This document shows, piece by piece, positions 48,652-59,285 of a stretch of 64,000 bases of DNA; the first letter of the stretch is position 1; every line of letters begins with the position of its first letter. The stretch lies in contig LLEY01000078.1 of assembly GCA_001414485.1 (NCBI GenBank), positions 221,057 to 285,056 of the forward strand, in the 5' to 3' direction. Below the pieces are notes generated by a model. It was given only the letters and a program-made list of their open reading frames with translations. It did no database searches and was not told the origin of the DNA. The translations under genes were made by a program, and so were the position numbers. The stretch comes from Calycina herbarum. Lineage: Eukaryota; Ascomycota; Leotiomycetes; Helotiales; Pezizellaceae.

Positions 48652-49530
48652 GTTTCTATATGTAAGAAGCCAATGAACCATCTTCAGATATAAATGTAAC
48701 GTCTTATTCCCATCGACTTCATAAGAAAAAAGCTTTTACTTGTTATGGAGACTATAAATCCCACCGAGATTTGGACATTCAAAGCGGTTCTAGCTCATTG
48801 TTTGAACCGAGTTGTCAGTTGTAGTTATCCTTCTTTAGGGCGAATCCCGACTCGACTTGTTTTGTGGATTGAAACTGCTATTAGTTCGATTTCTATATTA
48901 TAAAGTAGAAGGGAACGAAATCAATTATATTATTATTCAGCGTATATCTGAATAATATCTATTAGATGATTATATACTTATAATATTCTAAAGATATAAA
49001 AAAACTCGGAAATAACTAAGTCGTAAATCGTAAAAGTTATCTTTTAATAGAGTAAAAATCTAAGCTATAGCGTAGGAAAGAAGGAAATATTAAACTTATA
49101 TCTACTTAACCTCTAGATAGCCTCTATTATATTCTTACTCTCGTAGTCTTACTATCGTATCGCTTCTTTAAAATCAGTATAAGACAACTGAGAGGGAGAG
49201 AGAGAGAAGAGATAAGTAAATATTTCAGAGAAAGGTTTTTCCTAGCGTAGGTAAAGAGAGTTTGAGATTGTCTCTTTTAAGATAATAACAAAACATCTTT
49301 CCTCTCTATATTCCTCTCTCTCTTTCTTTTCTCTCTAGTAAGAATAGTAAGAAAGAGATATATTAGTAAGAATAAATTAGCGAGAGTATATATAATAATA
49401 AGAGTATAACAGTGAGAATATACTTATCAAAAGGTTAATAAAAATTTACTAATTACTCTTCTCTTATACTGTCGCTTAACTTACTAGTTTCCTCTTAGAA
49501 AAACTCGATTTTTCCTATTTAAAGTACAGC

Positions 49531-49957
49531 GGGGGTTCGCAAATATTCGCCCGGTAGTTCTTTTACACCTAAAAATACACCTTTTTTAAAACTCTATTAT
49601 AAATATTACTATAATTATCTTACGAATTATATTAAGTATCTCTCTTTAGATTTAAGATATTTATACTTTATACTCTTAGATTTAACTATAATCTAATTAT
49701 TCTATGTTTTATTTAGAGTAGAGTAGGTAGCATTTCAAAAAGCACTAGATTTCGTCTAATTTTAGTGTATTCCGGTGTTTTTATAACTTATTATATAGTA
49801 CACTCTTAGTACTTTGTTAATAGAGGAGTACTAGTTAATTCTTCGAAATAATCCAGCTTTTAAGTTTCAGAGGTTTTTTACATATAAAGTGAAGTATATA
49901 AAAGGTCTTGTTCAGGGTGAGTTTTGGTGTGAAAAAGGGAGGGGGCGAATATTTGCG

Positions 49958-49988
<31 letters not shown>
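49531..49988. mobile_element. 458 bp MITE with poly-C terminus
   Basis: The left end GGGGGTTCGCAAATATTCGC at 49531-49550 is inverted at 49943-49964. Weaker similarity continues inward for about 25 bp more (TTTTACACC on the left and the complement of GGTGTGAAAAA on the right). The right end continues into 29 C residues. The internal DNA is AT-rich and non-coding. Confidence 0.7.
49960..49988. repeat. Homopolymer run of 29 C
   Basis: Uninterrupted C29 at the right terminus of the inverted-repeat element. The partner left terminus has only five G, so the length is probably an expansion or a sequencing length error. Confidence 0.9.
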
Positions 49989-49990
<2 letters not shown>

Positions 49991-50636
49991 TGTAAACTTT
50001 TTATAATTTATAATTTAGTCGTTCTTGAAGTTTAATATATTTAGAACGCTTATAATTTAGTATTATCTAATACTATAGTCTCAGCGGAAAAGAAGAGGAA
50101 CCGGTTATTACAGAGGAATATAAAATTAATATATAAAGCAGTTTAATTATCTAGTATCTTAATTTGATTTTTCTATCTACCTTAGTATATACTAAACGAC
50201 TATACAGTCTCTTTCGTGATAGACATTAGAAGTAGTAGTAAATACTTCATCTTTGTAGCTACCCAGGTAGCTCTAACTTTATCAACTTGGAACTTGAACT
50301 CGTCATACTCAATTATAATATTTAGGGTAAGATCAAATAGAAATCCCTTATAAGCGTCTTTACTTAGAAAGTATAATTACTTAAATTCACATCTGCAGAA
50401 AAGTACCTTTGAGGTTGATGCCCTTCTTTAAACCCAAATAATTAAACCCTAAGAACGATCAGTGTCCGAAACACAGGTCAGAGGATCTTTATTGCCGATA
50501 AAACCACTAGCAATGACTTTTGATTGTCAAGCAGATACGTTGATTGAATGTGCAGAACAAAGGAACCCTCAGGCGAGGAAGGGAGGGGGCGAAGTGCCAG
50601 CCAGGATGATTTGCCCAGTAAAACTACTCGCGGGTT

Positions 50637-50655
50637 TATATATATATATATATAA
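50637..50655. repeat. TA dinucleotide repeat
   Basis: About nine TA units, 265 bp beyond the GLO3 stop. Confidence 0.85.
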
Positions 50656-50918
50656 TGAAATTGCAAAGAAAAGCAGGGTCAGGAAAAGGCTTGAGAGACT
50701 GAGTGATTAATAGAACAATATACTATGTATTTCATGAACAAAAGACAACGCAATCTATGCCGCAAAGGACCGCAAAACTAAAATGCACCCACAACTTGAC
50801 CCCGTACTTCTTCAAATATTCCTCCCATCATTCGCACGTACGGTACTTCTGCTTTTTGTTTGAAGGTCATTATTTCCCCAACGCCGGCGTAACTGCGTCA
50901 TCATTTACAGGCAAAATC

Positions 50919-52603
50919 CTAACCATTAAGATAGCTTCTGATAGCCCCCTGCAACTTCGTAGCACCCTCTCCGAGAACCTGAGTTAAATTGTCCAGATCG
51001 TCGCCCGCCGTAACTCCAAACTTCCTGACAAAGTCCTTTGCAGCGCCCTCCAAGTCGCCATAATCTTCTCCTCCTTCCTCGTCCTCGGGACGTCCGAAAT
51101 AGGCATTCGATGAAATTGCTGAAGCACCCTCAAATCCTTGTAGTCGGGTCTTGGCCTCGGATTTTGCGTTTGGATCGAAGTCTCCCTTCCCAAAGAATTC
51201 ATCTGAAGATATACCTTTTTGGGTGCCAAATTTCGATCGGGCGTATTTCTCGTCGTCATCTGGGATCTTATCAGCATTCTGGAATTTAGAAACAAAATAT
51301 ACTGAATTACCTTCTTGGGAAGCCTTGATAGGACCAACGGACCCAAATCCACCCATTTTCTTTGCAGGTGCCGCGGCCGATTTAGCACCTCCAACTTGGC
51401 CAAATCCTAGCCTGCCCATACCCATACCAAGTCTCTCAACTTCGCCAGTGTTACGCTCTCGTTGTGGGGCTCCATAACCAGCTCTGCCCGGACTTGTAGG
51501 TGTTGGCGCAATTTTTGGAAGATCAGCGGATTTCGTAACGACGGCCTTTTTAGGAGCCTCTTCAGCATCTGGATCGTAGCCCAATTTTGCAATCCTTTCT
51601 GCTTCTTCCTTGGCTTTCTTTTCCGCGGCATCAAAATCAATAAGATCGCCCGTAACCTTCTTCGCGCCTAGCTTTGTCTTCTTGGCACCCAATACGTTGG
51701 CCTTTCGTGTTCCTGAGCCGATGCCCGTCCCTTTGCGCAACGCGGCGGATGATGTGATTCTACTAGCCGGGGCAGACGCACCTTCGGCACCTGCCAACGG
51801 AGAGGATGTCCTTGCGATACCACTTCCATTGCCGTTGGAGTTTCCAGCGTTTAGGAAAGGGGAAGGGGCTCGTCCAACGACCGGCGGTGTTGCGGTTCGG
51901 GAAATGGGTGGAGTTGGTCGCTTGATGGATGGCTTGTCCCAGGAGGAAAAGAAATCGTCTTCTGGTTCGCCTGCAGGTGTGGACGTGCCATCAGTAGGTC
52001 CATTGCTCATGACGTCTGTAATTACTACTTCGGTAGGATACCTTACTAAGTGTCAGTGGCGCAAAACCCCGAGATATAGGGAATAACATACTCAGAAGCA
52101 TCACGCGCCGCCCTCTTCTTCAATTCCTCCTTGTACTTGTTTGCGGCGTTGGAAGTGTATTTGGTGGTAGGGTCCTTGCTGTTCAACGCCGCGCTACCGC
52201 CGTTGGACTGGTAGAACTTGGTTGCAGATTCATTTCCTCCAACCTTCATAATTCGTAGTTGGTCCCATTGCCATTCTGTATTCAATGTTAGTATATTGTC
52301 GTTACCCGGGTGGTGGTAGTTTGCATACGATCAAGGTTCGTAGAGCGCACAAAGGAGATATGAACACCCAAGTTGCGGTGATTCGAGGAGCAATCAAGAC
52401 ATAGATAAATGCCAAAGGGGACCGATGTCCATGTTGGATTCTTCGCACCGCAATCAAAACAAATCTGCCAAAGTTCTCGTGTTAGTGATTGCGATTCTCG
52501 GAGGATTGCGGTCAGGGGCACAAATGCGTACTCTGTTCGCTTGCTTCGTTCTCAGCTTTTCGAATATCTTCTGTGACTGGGTCTTCGAGGCGAGGGCAGC
52601 CAT
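50919..52603 (-). CDS. GLO3: Arf GTPase-activating protein, GLO3/ARFGAP2-3 type
   Basis: Stimulates GTP hydrolysis by Arf1 on COPI-coated vesicles in Golgi-to-ER traffic. Four exons: 52603..52532, 52464..52329, 52275..52092 and 52041..50919, giving 504 aa. The ArfGAP zinc finger is Cys26-x2-Cys29-x16-Cys46-x2-Cys49, with the catalytic arginine at residue 54 ([13 protein letters not shown]). Helical [15 protein letters not shown] and the ANKYKEEL region complete the domain by about residue 130. The C-terminal part has DLIDFD, a Lys/Glu-rich coiled stretch, and conserved ARFGAP2/3 (Glo3-motif) blocks: [38 protein letters not shown] and a terminal amphipathic helix. This tail separates GLO3 from the GCS1 type. 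It is divergent from TIM21 with 290 bp between the starts. Confidence 0.94.
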
Positions 52604-52893
52604 GTTTGCGATTATGGAGAGTGTTCCTTGGTGCTTGCAAGAGGGCCAGTCGAGGGCGAGGTTATATGGTAGAGTACCGTGATTGTGTCCCTATTCACAA
52701 GTGAAGGTGGAATAATCGAGGGGCCACCTGGGCAAATAGATGCGGTTTTGAGTTTAACCCCTTTCGCTCTAGCGTATGCTTAAGCTTCCCCACCCGAGCC
52801 CCATCTTGTACCACCGGCGCAAGCTTCAACCTCGAGAGCCAGAATAGCTCCAGGTCGGTTTTTCTCCGTCAAACACCAACACGCCTTTTCATC
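52604..52893. promoter_or_regulatory. Bidirectional promoter GLO3 / TIM21
   Basis: 290 bp separate the two start codons of these divergent housekeeping genes, so the promoters must overlap or adjoin. No clear TATA box is visible; C- and CT-rich patches precede the TIM21 start (CAAACACCAACACGCC). Confidence 0.6.
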
Positions 52894-53744
52894 ATGAATC
52901 CTTTAACCCGAGCTACACCTCTTCTGTCCTTCCCTGCAGCCCTTCGTCCCATTATTGTTGCCCGATTATACGCGACGCAAACTGGCCTAGGAACTTCGAA
53001 TGCAACACCACAGCCAAGGAGAAAGGCAGTTACAGCTTTCAACGATGACGGCAGAGTGGCCTGGGGCAATTTGTCTCCGATGGAAAAGGCTGCACGGACT
53101 ACCCAGCAAACCTTCAATTTTAGCGTAATTCTAGTTGGCGCGGTGTTAACTGTTGGTGCCATTTCCCAAATTTATCGATATCAAGCTAAATACCGCTACA
53201 GGCTGGCGTTTCTTATGTCATGTACACCGAGGTGTTTTCTCCCGAAAGCACCGTAACCCATTTCAATCGAGCCGTCACGCAAGTCAAAAAGGACTCGAGA
53301 TGTACGGAATTACTTGGGAATAGCAAGAAAATTGTCGCATACGGGGAACAAACTTGGAATAGATGGGCCAGGGCAAGACCAATAGCGTAAGGCGGCATTG
53401 ATTTATGCCGATGAGTTTATACTGATGATCAGCAGGTCCAAAATCGAAAAAGATAGACGTGGTATTGAGCATATGACCATGCACTTCAATGTAGGTCACG
53501 AAGCCGGAATCTCGAGTTTTCTTCTACAAAAGAGTGACGCTGACAATTTTAGGTCGAGGGCCCCCTCAATAAGGGCGTCGTGAATCTCCACATGCAGAAA
53601 GGACCATCAGAGAGCCACTTTGTGTACAAATACCTGGCATTGGATGTGCTCGGCAAGCCCAGGATATATCTCGAAAATGCGGACAACGACCCAGAGAGCT
53701 CTGCAAAGAACAAGTCGAAGTTTTTCGGAATCACCTGGCGCTAA
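52894..53744 (+). CDS. TIM21: Mitochondrial import subunit Tim21
   Basis: Inner-membrane protein of the TIM23 presequence translocase that binds Tom22 and links to respiratory complexes. Four exons: 52894..53151, 53202..53386, 53436..53490 and 53553..53744, giving 229 aa. The basic N-terminus, with LRPIIVARLYATQ, fits a mitochondrial presequence. One membrane span runs at about residues 75-95 (FSVILVGAVLT continuing across the first intron to AGVSYVMY). The intermembrane-space domain carries TEVFSPES, FNRAV, RCTELLG, VAYGEQTWNRWARARP, DRRGIEHMTMHFNVEGP and YKYLALDV, matching Tim21 proteins. The first intron uses the weak donor GTTGGT, chosen because it alone keeps phase; the others are GTAAGG and GTAGGT. 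The protein ends FFGITWR, as is usual for the family. Confidence 0.93.
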
Positions 53745-55216
53745 AATCAAATGCGTACTTAATGGAAGGAATATGGGGTGGCAGAATTTTGCCTCGTCGA
53801 ATCCCTATCCCATTTTTTGTACTGATGATGCGACAGTCGGTGCTAGTGTGTACCACATAACCTGTACATTTGACCTGATATGACCCCATCTTGTGTTTGT
53901 ACAAAAATCTTTTAATGCCCTATTTATCGACTACCTTTTGTTATATCAATATAAGCCTTTTAATGGTGATAATCTAAGTCAAAGTTTTCTGTAGTTTTCG
54001 CGTTATGATTGCACCTCGAACGTACCAGATCGCGTGGCCGACCCATCGTAAAAAGCCCTCAGATGATAAACCCTGGATTCGGCAGGAACCTTCAAGCAGT
54101 TTAAGAGTTTCAACTCTTGGAGCTTCTCGCACACACCAGATGGTGCTACTTTGAGTAAAATCTCAAGCTGTCAATAATCTTCGGTGCCGGGCTGATCATT
54201 CTATGGTCATGTACTTGTCTTAGTAATTGGTACCGCAACGTAATTCGTTTCCCAGAATATGCTCCGCGATGCAGGGCCGTACATGGTGCATCTCCCACGA
54301 GTTCATTCGATGAGTTAGGGCGCGCCATCTGAGCAAGAGCAGCTAAGCCCTTACATTTATGCAGTCTCGACCTAGAGACCGTTTCTACCATTGTCTACCT
54401 AGCTGTTGCGTCAAGGGAGCATCGTGCCGTTCCCCATAAACTGAATAACCTTCCTTCGTGGAAGTAGGAACTCAATGGCCTCGTGTTCTTGGGTAGGCCT
54501 TCAAAGCCACATCCCAGCGGATTTGGGGAAGGAACGATATGTGTGAACCGCCATCGAGTAAAGAGTTGCTCCTGCCGTATTTAGGGACGTATGAATTACA
54601 TTTCGAGCAATCAGACCTCTAAACTTTGCCATTTATGCTTTTGGTTGTCCGAGAAGGAGGAAGTAATCTTGACGATCCTTCACCACGGACCTCTATCAAG
54701 CACAATTCAACCCAGACTTTGCATTTCATGCCCAATTTCCAATAAAATCCCAATTTCTAAGAAGCAGAGAACCTGCCTAAGAAACACATGGAAATTTGGA
54801 GGTCGCTCGCACACGAAAGCGAGTACCGAAATCCCGCCCCACAAATTGGTTGTGCCGCTTCGCCCTCCGAAGAGCCGACTTGCTGTGAAGGAGCAAAGAT
54901 CCCCCGCGCAACCTTGTATCACTGCAAGTGCACCTAGCATTGCTCTCTGCGCCGCGGTCTTCGCGAATTTAAAAACACTTTCCCCTAAATTGGCCTATCA
55001 CAGTCAGCATGACACAAAATAGAAGACGTCCCGATGGAGGCGCAAGAAATATAACCTGTGCCATTTCTGGATTGTACATGGAGTTAATGAGAGGATGATT
55101 GTGGCATGGAAATGCATATATAAGGTCGGGAGACTGTTTAGAATTCCTTACCATCACCATCACTCATCTTTCTCTTTCATCTGCTTTACTTACTCACTCT
55201 TCCTCACTCACTCAGA
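53745..55216. other. Intergenic, promoter of the kelch gene
   Basis: No supported gene. A minus-strand frame at 54146-54391 has one ankyrin-like phrase (DAPCTALHRGAYSGK), too little to call. The last 100 bp form the kelch promoter and leader: a TATA box at 55117-55123, then a CT/CA-rich leader. Confidence 0.5.
55117..55123 (+). promoter_or_regulatory. TATA box of the kelch gene
   Basis: TATATAA, 94 bp upstream of the ATG, followed by a CT- and CAT-rich leader. This is a clear core-promoter layout for fungi. Confidence 0.65.
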
Positions 55217-56227
55217 ATGCAACCACTCGCTGTACTTCTCGCCTTGGCTATTGCCACAACCAGCAAAGCATCTCCCCTCCAACACCAGAAGGGAACCTGG
55301 CAAACCCTCCCTTCAATCCCTTTCTTCCCGCGACAAGAACACACAACCATCCATCTCCCCACTACAGAAAGCATCTACATTCTTGGTGGAATAACATCCT
55401 ACAACCCAAACGCTACCAGTGACCCAACGACCGGCCTTGTACAACGTTTCCACCTCCCTTCCTTAACCTGGCACAACGTCACATCCCTCCCAAAACCAAT
55501 GAACCACATCAACGCCGCCTCCGTCAATGGGAAAATCTACGCCTTAGGCGGTCTCGTCCCTTCACCAGTAGGGTTCTGGGAAGCAGCTGCGGACTGTTTT
55601 GTCTATGACCCTTTATGTAATTGTTGGGAAACACTTCCTGATATGCCTGACAAAAGAGGGAGTGCGGCTATGGGTGTTAGAGGGGGTGTGATTTATCTCT
55701 CTGGAGGACTTTCAGAATTAGGTGCTGTACAGGGGACTCTTGATACAGTTAGTTCTTATGATACGAAAACTGGGGTTTGGAAGACTCTTCCTTCTTTACC
55801 AGCACCCAGAGATCATGCAGGGGGTGCGGTGGTTGGGGATGAGTATTTCGTTCTTGGGGGAAGAGCATTTGGGCAGTTTAATACCAGTGATGCGGTTTTT
55901 GCGTTGGATTTATGTGATGTTGAGAAGGGATGGACGATGAAGAGCGGGAAGATGCCAACGCCTCGTGGTGGGGTTTCTGCGGGGACGATTGGGGAAAAGA
56001 TTTATGTTTTGGGGGGAGAAGGGAATCCGGCCGAGGGAACGGAGGGGGTGTTCAATCAGACTGAGGTTTATGATGTGAGGAGGGATAGTTGGGAGAGATT
56101 GGCACCCATGGTGGTTCCCAGGCATGGGACGAGTGCTGTTGGAGTCGATGGGGTGATTTATATTCCTGGTGGTGGAGTGAGAATTAGCGGTGCCCCTGTT
56201 GACCTTTTCAATGCTTTTAAGCTTTGA
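55217..56227 (+). CDS. Secreted six-repeat kelch protein
   Basis: An intronless gene for 336 aa. A signal peptide (MQPLAVLLALAIATTSKA, cleavage near residue 18) directs secretion. Six kelch repeats follow, with the GG doublets at residues 57, 111, 163, 214, 266 and 318, spaced about 52, and with the usual downstream Tyr and Trp (for example VYDPLCNCWETL, SYDTKTGVWKTL, VYDVRRDSWERL). It should fold as a six-bladed beta propeller. Sequons are at Asn65, 87, 222 and 280; the cysteines 127, 134, 136 and 233 may pair. There is no catalytic domain, so a binding or cell-wall role is likely. The galactose-oxidase active site is not visible. Coding-strand composition changes from C-rich in the first third to G-rich in the last half. 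Its partner is unknown. Confidence 0.85.
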   Translation: MQPLAVLLALAIATTSKASPLQHQKGTWQTLPSIPFFPRQEHTTIHLPTTESIYILGGITSYNPNATSDPTTGLVQRFHLPSLTWHNVTSLPKPMNHINAASVNGKIYALGGLVPSPVGFWEAAADCFVYDPLCNCWETLPDMPDKRGSAAMGVRGGVIYLSGGLSELGAVQGTLDTVSSYDTKTGVWKTLPSLPAPRDHAGGAVVGDEYFVLGGRAFGQFNTSDAVFALDLCDVEKGWTMKSGKMPTPRGGVSAGTIGEKIYVLGGEGNPAEGTEGVFNQTEVYDVRRDSWERLAPMVVPRHGTSAVGVDGVIYIPGGGVRISGAPVDLFNAFKL

Positions 56228-57023
56228 TTGAGAAAAGGGTTTATGCCTTTGGGTAAGATTACATGGAGATTTTGAGCACGGTTTGTCTGAGAAGTCTATG
56301 GTTTTTTGAAATTTCAATGATAATACACGGCTATGAAGGTGGGTAGAAGTTAAAGGAAGGAGAACGGGTATAATATTAGATAATAAGGCTTTATTCTAAA
56401 CCCCTTCTTCCACGTCATCCCACGTTTCTAGTCTCGTTTTCCATAATCATTCAACCTAACATAAGACCTCCTCAAAATTATCTCAGAAATTATGAACTTG
56501 AGTCATCTTGATATTGTAAAGCGATGATAATATCCGGAAGCGAGTAATAAAGAAAGGGATTGTAGTTGACCTCAAGGTGTAAGTTAATACCTCTGTGGAA
56601 TCGTTGTATCTCCCAGAGAAGAGATTGAGTTCGTTGATAATTAAATTACATGGAATCCAAGAACATCCTTTCAAAGCAGGGCTATTCTTAGGTTATCTGG
56701 AAATAAAGTCGTGATTGACTTTGGGTTTCTATTTGTAGGTTACTTGCTAACACCTAACTTTAACTATCTAACAACCCTCGCTTATTATAGAAATGACTTG
56801 TAAAATGATCGGACTGTTGGTCGGTAACCCACAAATAGTCACTCTTGATTTTTTTCTTTATGGATTATGTATAGGACAGGACTTGAAAAGCTACAAGAGT
56901 ACAGAACACGACGGTTGATTTACTGTTAATTCCTTATTGTCGTTGATAGAACAAGGAAAAGATGGTAAAGCTCTTTGTCAAAATAGTCGCCCATGACCTT
57001 CTCACTTCTTGTTCTGGAAGTGA
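56228..57023. other. Intergenic, no supported gene
   Basis: 3' region of the kelch gene and then AT-rich DNA. No gene or repeat is recognised. Confidence 0.55.
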
Positions 57024-59170
57024 TCAAGGTATTTCTGATGTCCCAGTTAATCTCTCTCTCGATTGAAAAGTGTCAACAGGGTTGAAAATTCGCTCTTCGT
57101 GGGCAGGCGGCTGATAATCGTTGAGCTCAGCATCAGATTCGGACTCATCTGTTTCTAAATCACTGTCGCAATCGGATGAGGTGTAGTCAAGGGCAGTATA
57201 TTTGTGGCGTGAACCGTTGGGAAGAACCTTTGATTGCATCTTAGAACCCATCTCAATGGCCATATGACCGAAGGGTATGTGACTACGCTTTTCCTTTTGG
57301 GTGGAGGGAATAATATCAAGCTCGAGACCTTTCAAGCCCTCCATACGAGGGTCACAAGACCTTGCTCGTACCGGGTTTGTTGGGCTGTCGAAATCCGAAG
57401 GCAGCAATTTTTTTGCTCGCCCAAGCTTCAATACAGGATATTTTGGGAGATCATAACTACTTCCATAAAGTACAATTTTTGATCTCAATGTCAGAACAAC
57501 GTCGTCCAGAGCCAGTTCTATAGCACAACTGATCCGTATGTGACTCAAATATGGCCAAGTTGCTCTTTCGCATTTTAGACAGAGACCTACAAGATCCTTG
57601 GGGTACTGAGATGGCCATCCCTTCAGGATTTCTGAAAGGGCAATGGTGGGTAGTATTGTAATATCGCCGCGGTAGTCCTGTGAAAGAATTCCACGGGCTT
57701 TCTTGAAGATATTAGGGAAGATTCCACACTCTATGCAGACATCAAATCTGTAAAGAAGTTCGCTGGTAATTAGGCTAATTGCATCGGTTTTAAATTCTTC
57801 GCGAAAGGTTTGGGCACTGCTTGATTCTTTGCAGAAAGTCGATAGAAATGGTACCACATACGGGTTGACTTGGGATACTATAAAGTGATTGATGTTGAAC
57901 ATTTCGAAAGCTTTCGCATTGGCAAGTCGTGTTCAAGAGACCCGACAACCCAATTGTGAGGTGTCACATTCCACGGACTGACTTCACCTGTCTTTGGGTT
58001 CTTGGTTAGCAACTGACCAGCTGAATAAATAAGTGGCGTTGAGCAAGAAATCGCGCTACAATATCAATTATTATATATACTTGTGTTGAGGTGTGTTCCT
58101 GCTCACCTACATTGCCGACGAGATCAACACATTCGGTGCTGTGACGTAGTTCAATAATTTAGGTAACTCATAGATGCACTTGTGACCGTGATGTTGAATA
58201 TTTTTTGAGTACGATTATATGACTCTTGGAAGGTCATATCACCAAATAGCTTTTTTGCTTCGTGCCTTAGATGGGTGTCGTCGAGCTGTCAAGAATGGGG
58301 GATAAAAGTGATGGTTTTGATCTGTGTATTGATGGATTCGATGATTACGAGTCTAAGTTGTCCATACGGACAAACAGTCTAAATATGTTACAAGGGCTTA
58401 TTAAGCACCAAGATTTGGCCCCTAAATCACCTGATTTCTGACACGAGCCAACCTCCAGTTAGCAAAAGCCTCCGAAAGTTCTCAAGAACACTTGAGGGGT
58501 TCTCCTGTTCAAATACCCCTCCATCAAGGAGTTCTTTAAGTGCCACAAGAACCTCCTCGTCTGTCCGAGTACAGACAGCAGCGCCAATGAAACTTCCTGC
58601 TCCGGAACCGCATACGATTCGTGGTAGTAATCGTTGTTCAATGAGTGCTGCAATAACTCCAACGTGATGCATTGCGAATGCGACTCCTCCAGATAAGAGA
58701 AGAGATGTTCTGCCGAAGGCTTGTCAAGTTTCTATGACCTGCTCCAGGATGTCTTTTACTTCTAAACCAGAAGCACCAATGTAGGTCTGGGATGGAAGCG
58801 TGTTGAGGACACTCTCGATGTAAGAGTCAATCTGAATCTTTGTACCCACACATGTATTTCTATACAGCTCAGGGCTGCAAATGTTGGCCAGATTTCTTTC
58901 TAATGAGGTTCGAAAGTATTGCAGCGCTCTGGTTTGGTCCTTGACCAGCCTGTTCGAGCTGATTGGCTCGATTCTCCAACATTTTGGAGTCGTAGTATTG
59001 GCGTGAGGGCCTAAAAGCCATTCTCAGCTAAAGGCCTTCATTCTATTGCTTCCCAGAGACTAGAACTTACGTTCGCCATATTGTCCTTCAATTTAGTTAT
59101 CAGCACTCTGAAACTTTCTGTCGGCTCGTCCGTTGTGGCCATAGCTCTCTCATTGCTATGAAGATAACCT
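57024..59170 (-). pseudogene. Patatin/TAG-lipase (Tgl3-5-like, DUF3336) pseudogene
   Basis: Remains of a patatin-domain triacylglycerol lipase. Homology in order along the minus strand: YYDSKMLENRANQLEQA and RALQYFRTSLERNLANI (DUF3336 region, about 59020-58900), LLLSGGVAFAMHHVGVIAAL and LLPRIV (about 58690-58610), LFGDMTFQESYNRTQ (58240), LLNYVTAPNVLISSA (58150), then MFNINHFIVSQVNPYVVPFL and a long acidic tail ending at 57024. Lesions: a frame change near 58955; an in-frame TGA at 58724-58726; bases missing near 58165; and a frame change near 57905. The nucleophile motif reads GSGAG instead of GxSxG (Gly codon 58601-58603), and the Asp of the D-G motif is Val (57944-57946), so both catalytic residues are gone. 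The 5' end is uncertain. It is divergent from the NACHT pseudogene. Confidence 0.85.
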
Positions 59171-59285
59171 CCCCACCAGGAATAATTTTCTCATCCTCGC
59201 GAGTTACATTGTTGAGTGTTCGGATAGGCTTATCGTGAAACCGTGGAATAAGTGCTGGTAGAAATGCTGATAATCTCAATGAAAC

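Larger units (their letters stand above)
48652..50918. other. AT-rich, RIP-like degenerate block
   Basis: From about 48880 to 50460 the sequence is dominated by TA, CT and AG runs without open frames, typical of RIP-altered repeats. A younger-looking element (49531-49988) with a poly-C end sits inside it. The last 450 bp return to normal composition and contain a (TA)n tract at 50637-50655; this is the 3' side of GLO3. Confidence 0.6.

Noticed and set aside
54146..54391. Ankyrin-like phrase on the minus strand
   Set aside because: Only one short phrase fits; insufficient to call an ankyrin pseudogene.
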